Source of the DNA: Oasisia sp. SBJ-2009
Taxonomy: Eukaryota > Annelida > Polychaeta > Sabellida > Siboglinidae
Assembly: GCA_964017155.1 (NCBI GenBank)
Contig: OZ024857.1
Span: 36,841,141 to 36,905,140 of the forward strand
Length of the DNA stretch: 64,000 nucleotides
Direction: 5' to 3'
Under the pieces are notes generated by a model that worked only from the letters and a program-made list of their open reading frames with translations, was not told the origin of the DNA and did not search any database. This document shows, piece by piece, positions 62,795 through 64,000 of the stretch; position 1 is the first letter of the stretch, and each line of letters opens with the position of its first letter. The position numbers and the translations under genes were made by a program.

Positions 62795-63500
62795 CACCCT
62801 TGACGACAGGGACAACAAGAGGTGAACAACTGTATGTGAATATTTAGTAATTTAAAAAAATCAAATAAAATCTTGAGAATAATGCTCGATTTTTTGTACA
62901 GCAAGATAACATACTATGCAGTGTTTCTCCTGAGTAACATTATAAGCGATGTGGTAGGGTGGGCTGAGCGAGCTCCGAGTGCGCACAACACGGTTCTGGG
63001 GAGCATGGAAATGCTTTTTTTAAATTAACTTCAAAATAGTGCATTCTGAAAGGTGTCTTAACATATTCACTGGCATATAAAGAGGAATTAAGTGCATAAC
63101 TACAAGGTAGCCGGACGTAAACGGACGGACGGCAAGAAATACCGATGAGGTGGTAATTCTGGCATATTATTAGCGAGGTGGCTTAGAAAAACAGCTAGGT
63201 GGCCCAACTCGCATATAGCAGGGGAAACACTCCTATGGACATTTACATTAGTTGTTTACTATCATTTTAATATTGCAAATATGTTTTATTGCGAACTCTC
63301 ATCATTATTTGTATATGCAAAATTTGTGTTGGTACACGGTGTACTATTTCATGTCATGTCAGTGCTGACAATCACAAAAATCTAAAAACTTGTAGATATA
63401 GCCAAAACAATATGGTATGCCAACAAGTCTCGTTACTTGCATTAGTCGCAGTGAGGCGAATACTGGGTGCTGATGTGGTGATTATTTAAATGTACACTGT
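62795..63500. other. Rest of paralog B intron 2
   Basis: No gene or repeat recognised. Confidence 0.5.
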
Positions 63501-63512
63501 CATCTATTCCAG

Positions 63513-63835
63513 ATTGCTATGTGTGAGCCAGTTGCCGTCCGTGAAGAAAGTGTCAAGAAAAACTATCAGTTTTGGAGCCATGTTTGGAGCCAGTTTGTCC
63601 CTCCAGAAAGAGTAAATTTCTGTGAAGTTTGTTTGATCTTCCTGTTTGGCGTTGCCATTGAGCAAAGTCTAACTGATTCCCTAAAATTCGCAATCGGAAG
63701 ACTGCGGCCCCATTTCTTGGATGTGTGTCGGCCAAACTACGCAACAGTTAGTTGTACGGATGAACAGGGACAGCCACGGTATGTGACAGAGGATGTTTGT
63801 ACAGAAACTGACTTCATAAAGTCACTGAATATAAG
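63513..63835 (+). CDS. PLPP paralog B, exon 3 (motif C1)
   Basis: 323 bp between TCTATTCCAG and GTGAGA, exactly the length of the homologous exons. Contains the helix [20 protein letters not shown] and motif C1 KFAIGRLRP. The loop reads RPNYATVSC, so the NYT glycosylation sequon of the other gene is absent. The gene continues past the window; motifs C2 and C3 are not seen, so activity cannot be judged. Divergence from the palindrome copies is large (roughly 60-65% of residues shared by eye). Confidence 0.92.
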
Positions 63836-63865
63836 GTGAGAATGAGTCAGTGATTGTTCCTCTGC

Positions 63866-64000
63866 ATACATACATACATACATACATACATGCATGCATG
63901 CATGCATGCATGCTTGCATACATAGATACATACATACATACATACATACATACATACATACATACATACACACAAACAAAATGCATACATACATATATAT
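63866..64000. repeat. (CATA)n/(CATG)n array at window end
   Basis: Tetranucleotide repeats in intron 3 of paralog B, running to the window end. Confidence 0.95.

Overview
The window is AT-rich, intron-bearing and full of repeats. It is animal nuclear DNA, most likely from a marine invertebrate; the phylum cannot be fixed from this sequence. Evidence: GT-AG split exons of a phospholipid phosphatase (PLPP/LPP/wunen family), CR1/L2-like and RTE-like non-LTR retrotransposons, tRNA-derived SINEs, Merlin, hAT and TTAA-type DNA transposons, and long (TA)n, (CA)n and (CATA)n arrays. No rRNA, functional tRNA, CRISPR or bacterial-type operon was seen.

Layout. Positions 1-30160 and 33303-50393 are the two arms of one very large inverted repeat, about 98-99% identical by eye. 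They are separated by a 3.14 kb spacer (30161-33302). The left arm runs off the start of the window, so the outer edge is unknown. The left arm carries 12,979 bp (6634-19612) that the right arm lacks; the junction in the right arm has a TAA microhomology. Both arms carry PLPP exons 1-4 with the first exons facing each other: left copy on the minus strand at 27838 down to 20535, right copy on the plus strand at 35607-42904. An exon with the third PLPP catalytic motif lies beyond the right arm at 54503-54679 and splices in phase onto the right copy. A diverged tandem paralog begins at 58722 (exons 1-3, then cut by the window end). Their introns hold most of the mobile DNA.

Mobile DNA. Two sizeable elements share 5'-TGTTAC...GTAACA-3' ends and 5-bp target duplications. 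T1 (7454-13021, about 640-bp inverted repeats packed with a 16-22 bp motif) carries what looks like its own promoter and first coding exon. T2 (2282-6290 and 44193-48250) carries a nested 345-350 bp hAT MITE and a 1.03 kb TTAA-flanked element. T1 appears to have landed inside a decayed multi-exon gene (AT-hook fragment at 7011, further blocks at 13162 and 15140-17250). Further right are a broken Merlin transposase (51306-52239) and a decayed RTE-like retrotransposon (60340-62790).

The most notable points are the palindrome with its duplicated PLPP gene, its minisatellite-linked inner breakpoint, and the T1/T2 TGTTAC family. A head-to-head join of two haplotypes during assembly would look similar and must be excluded first.
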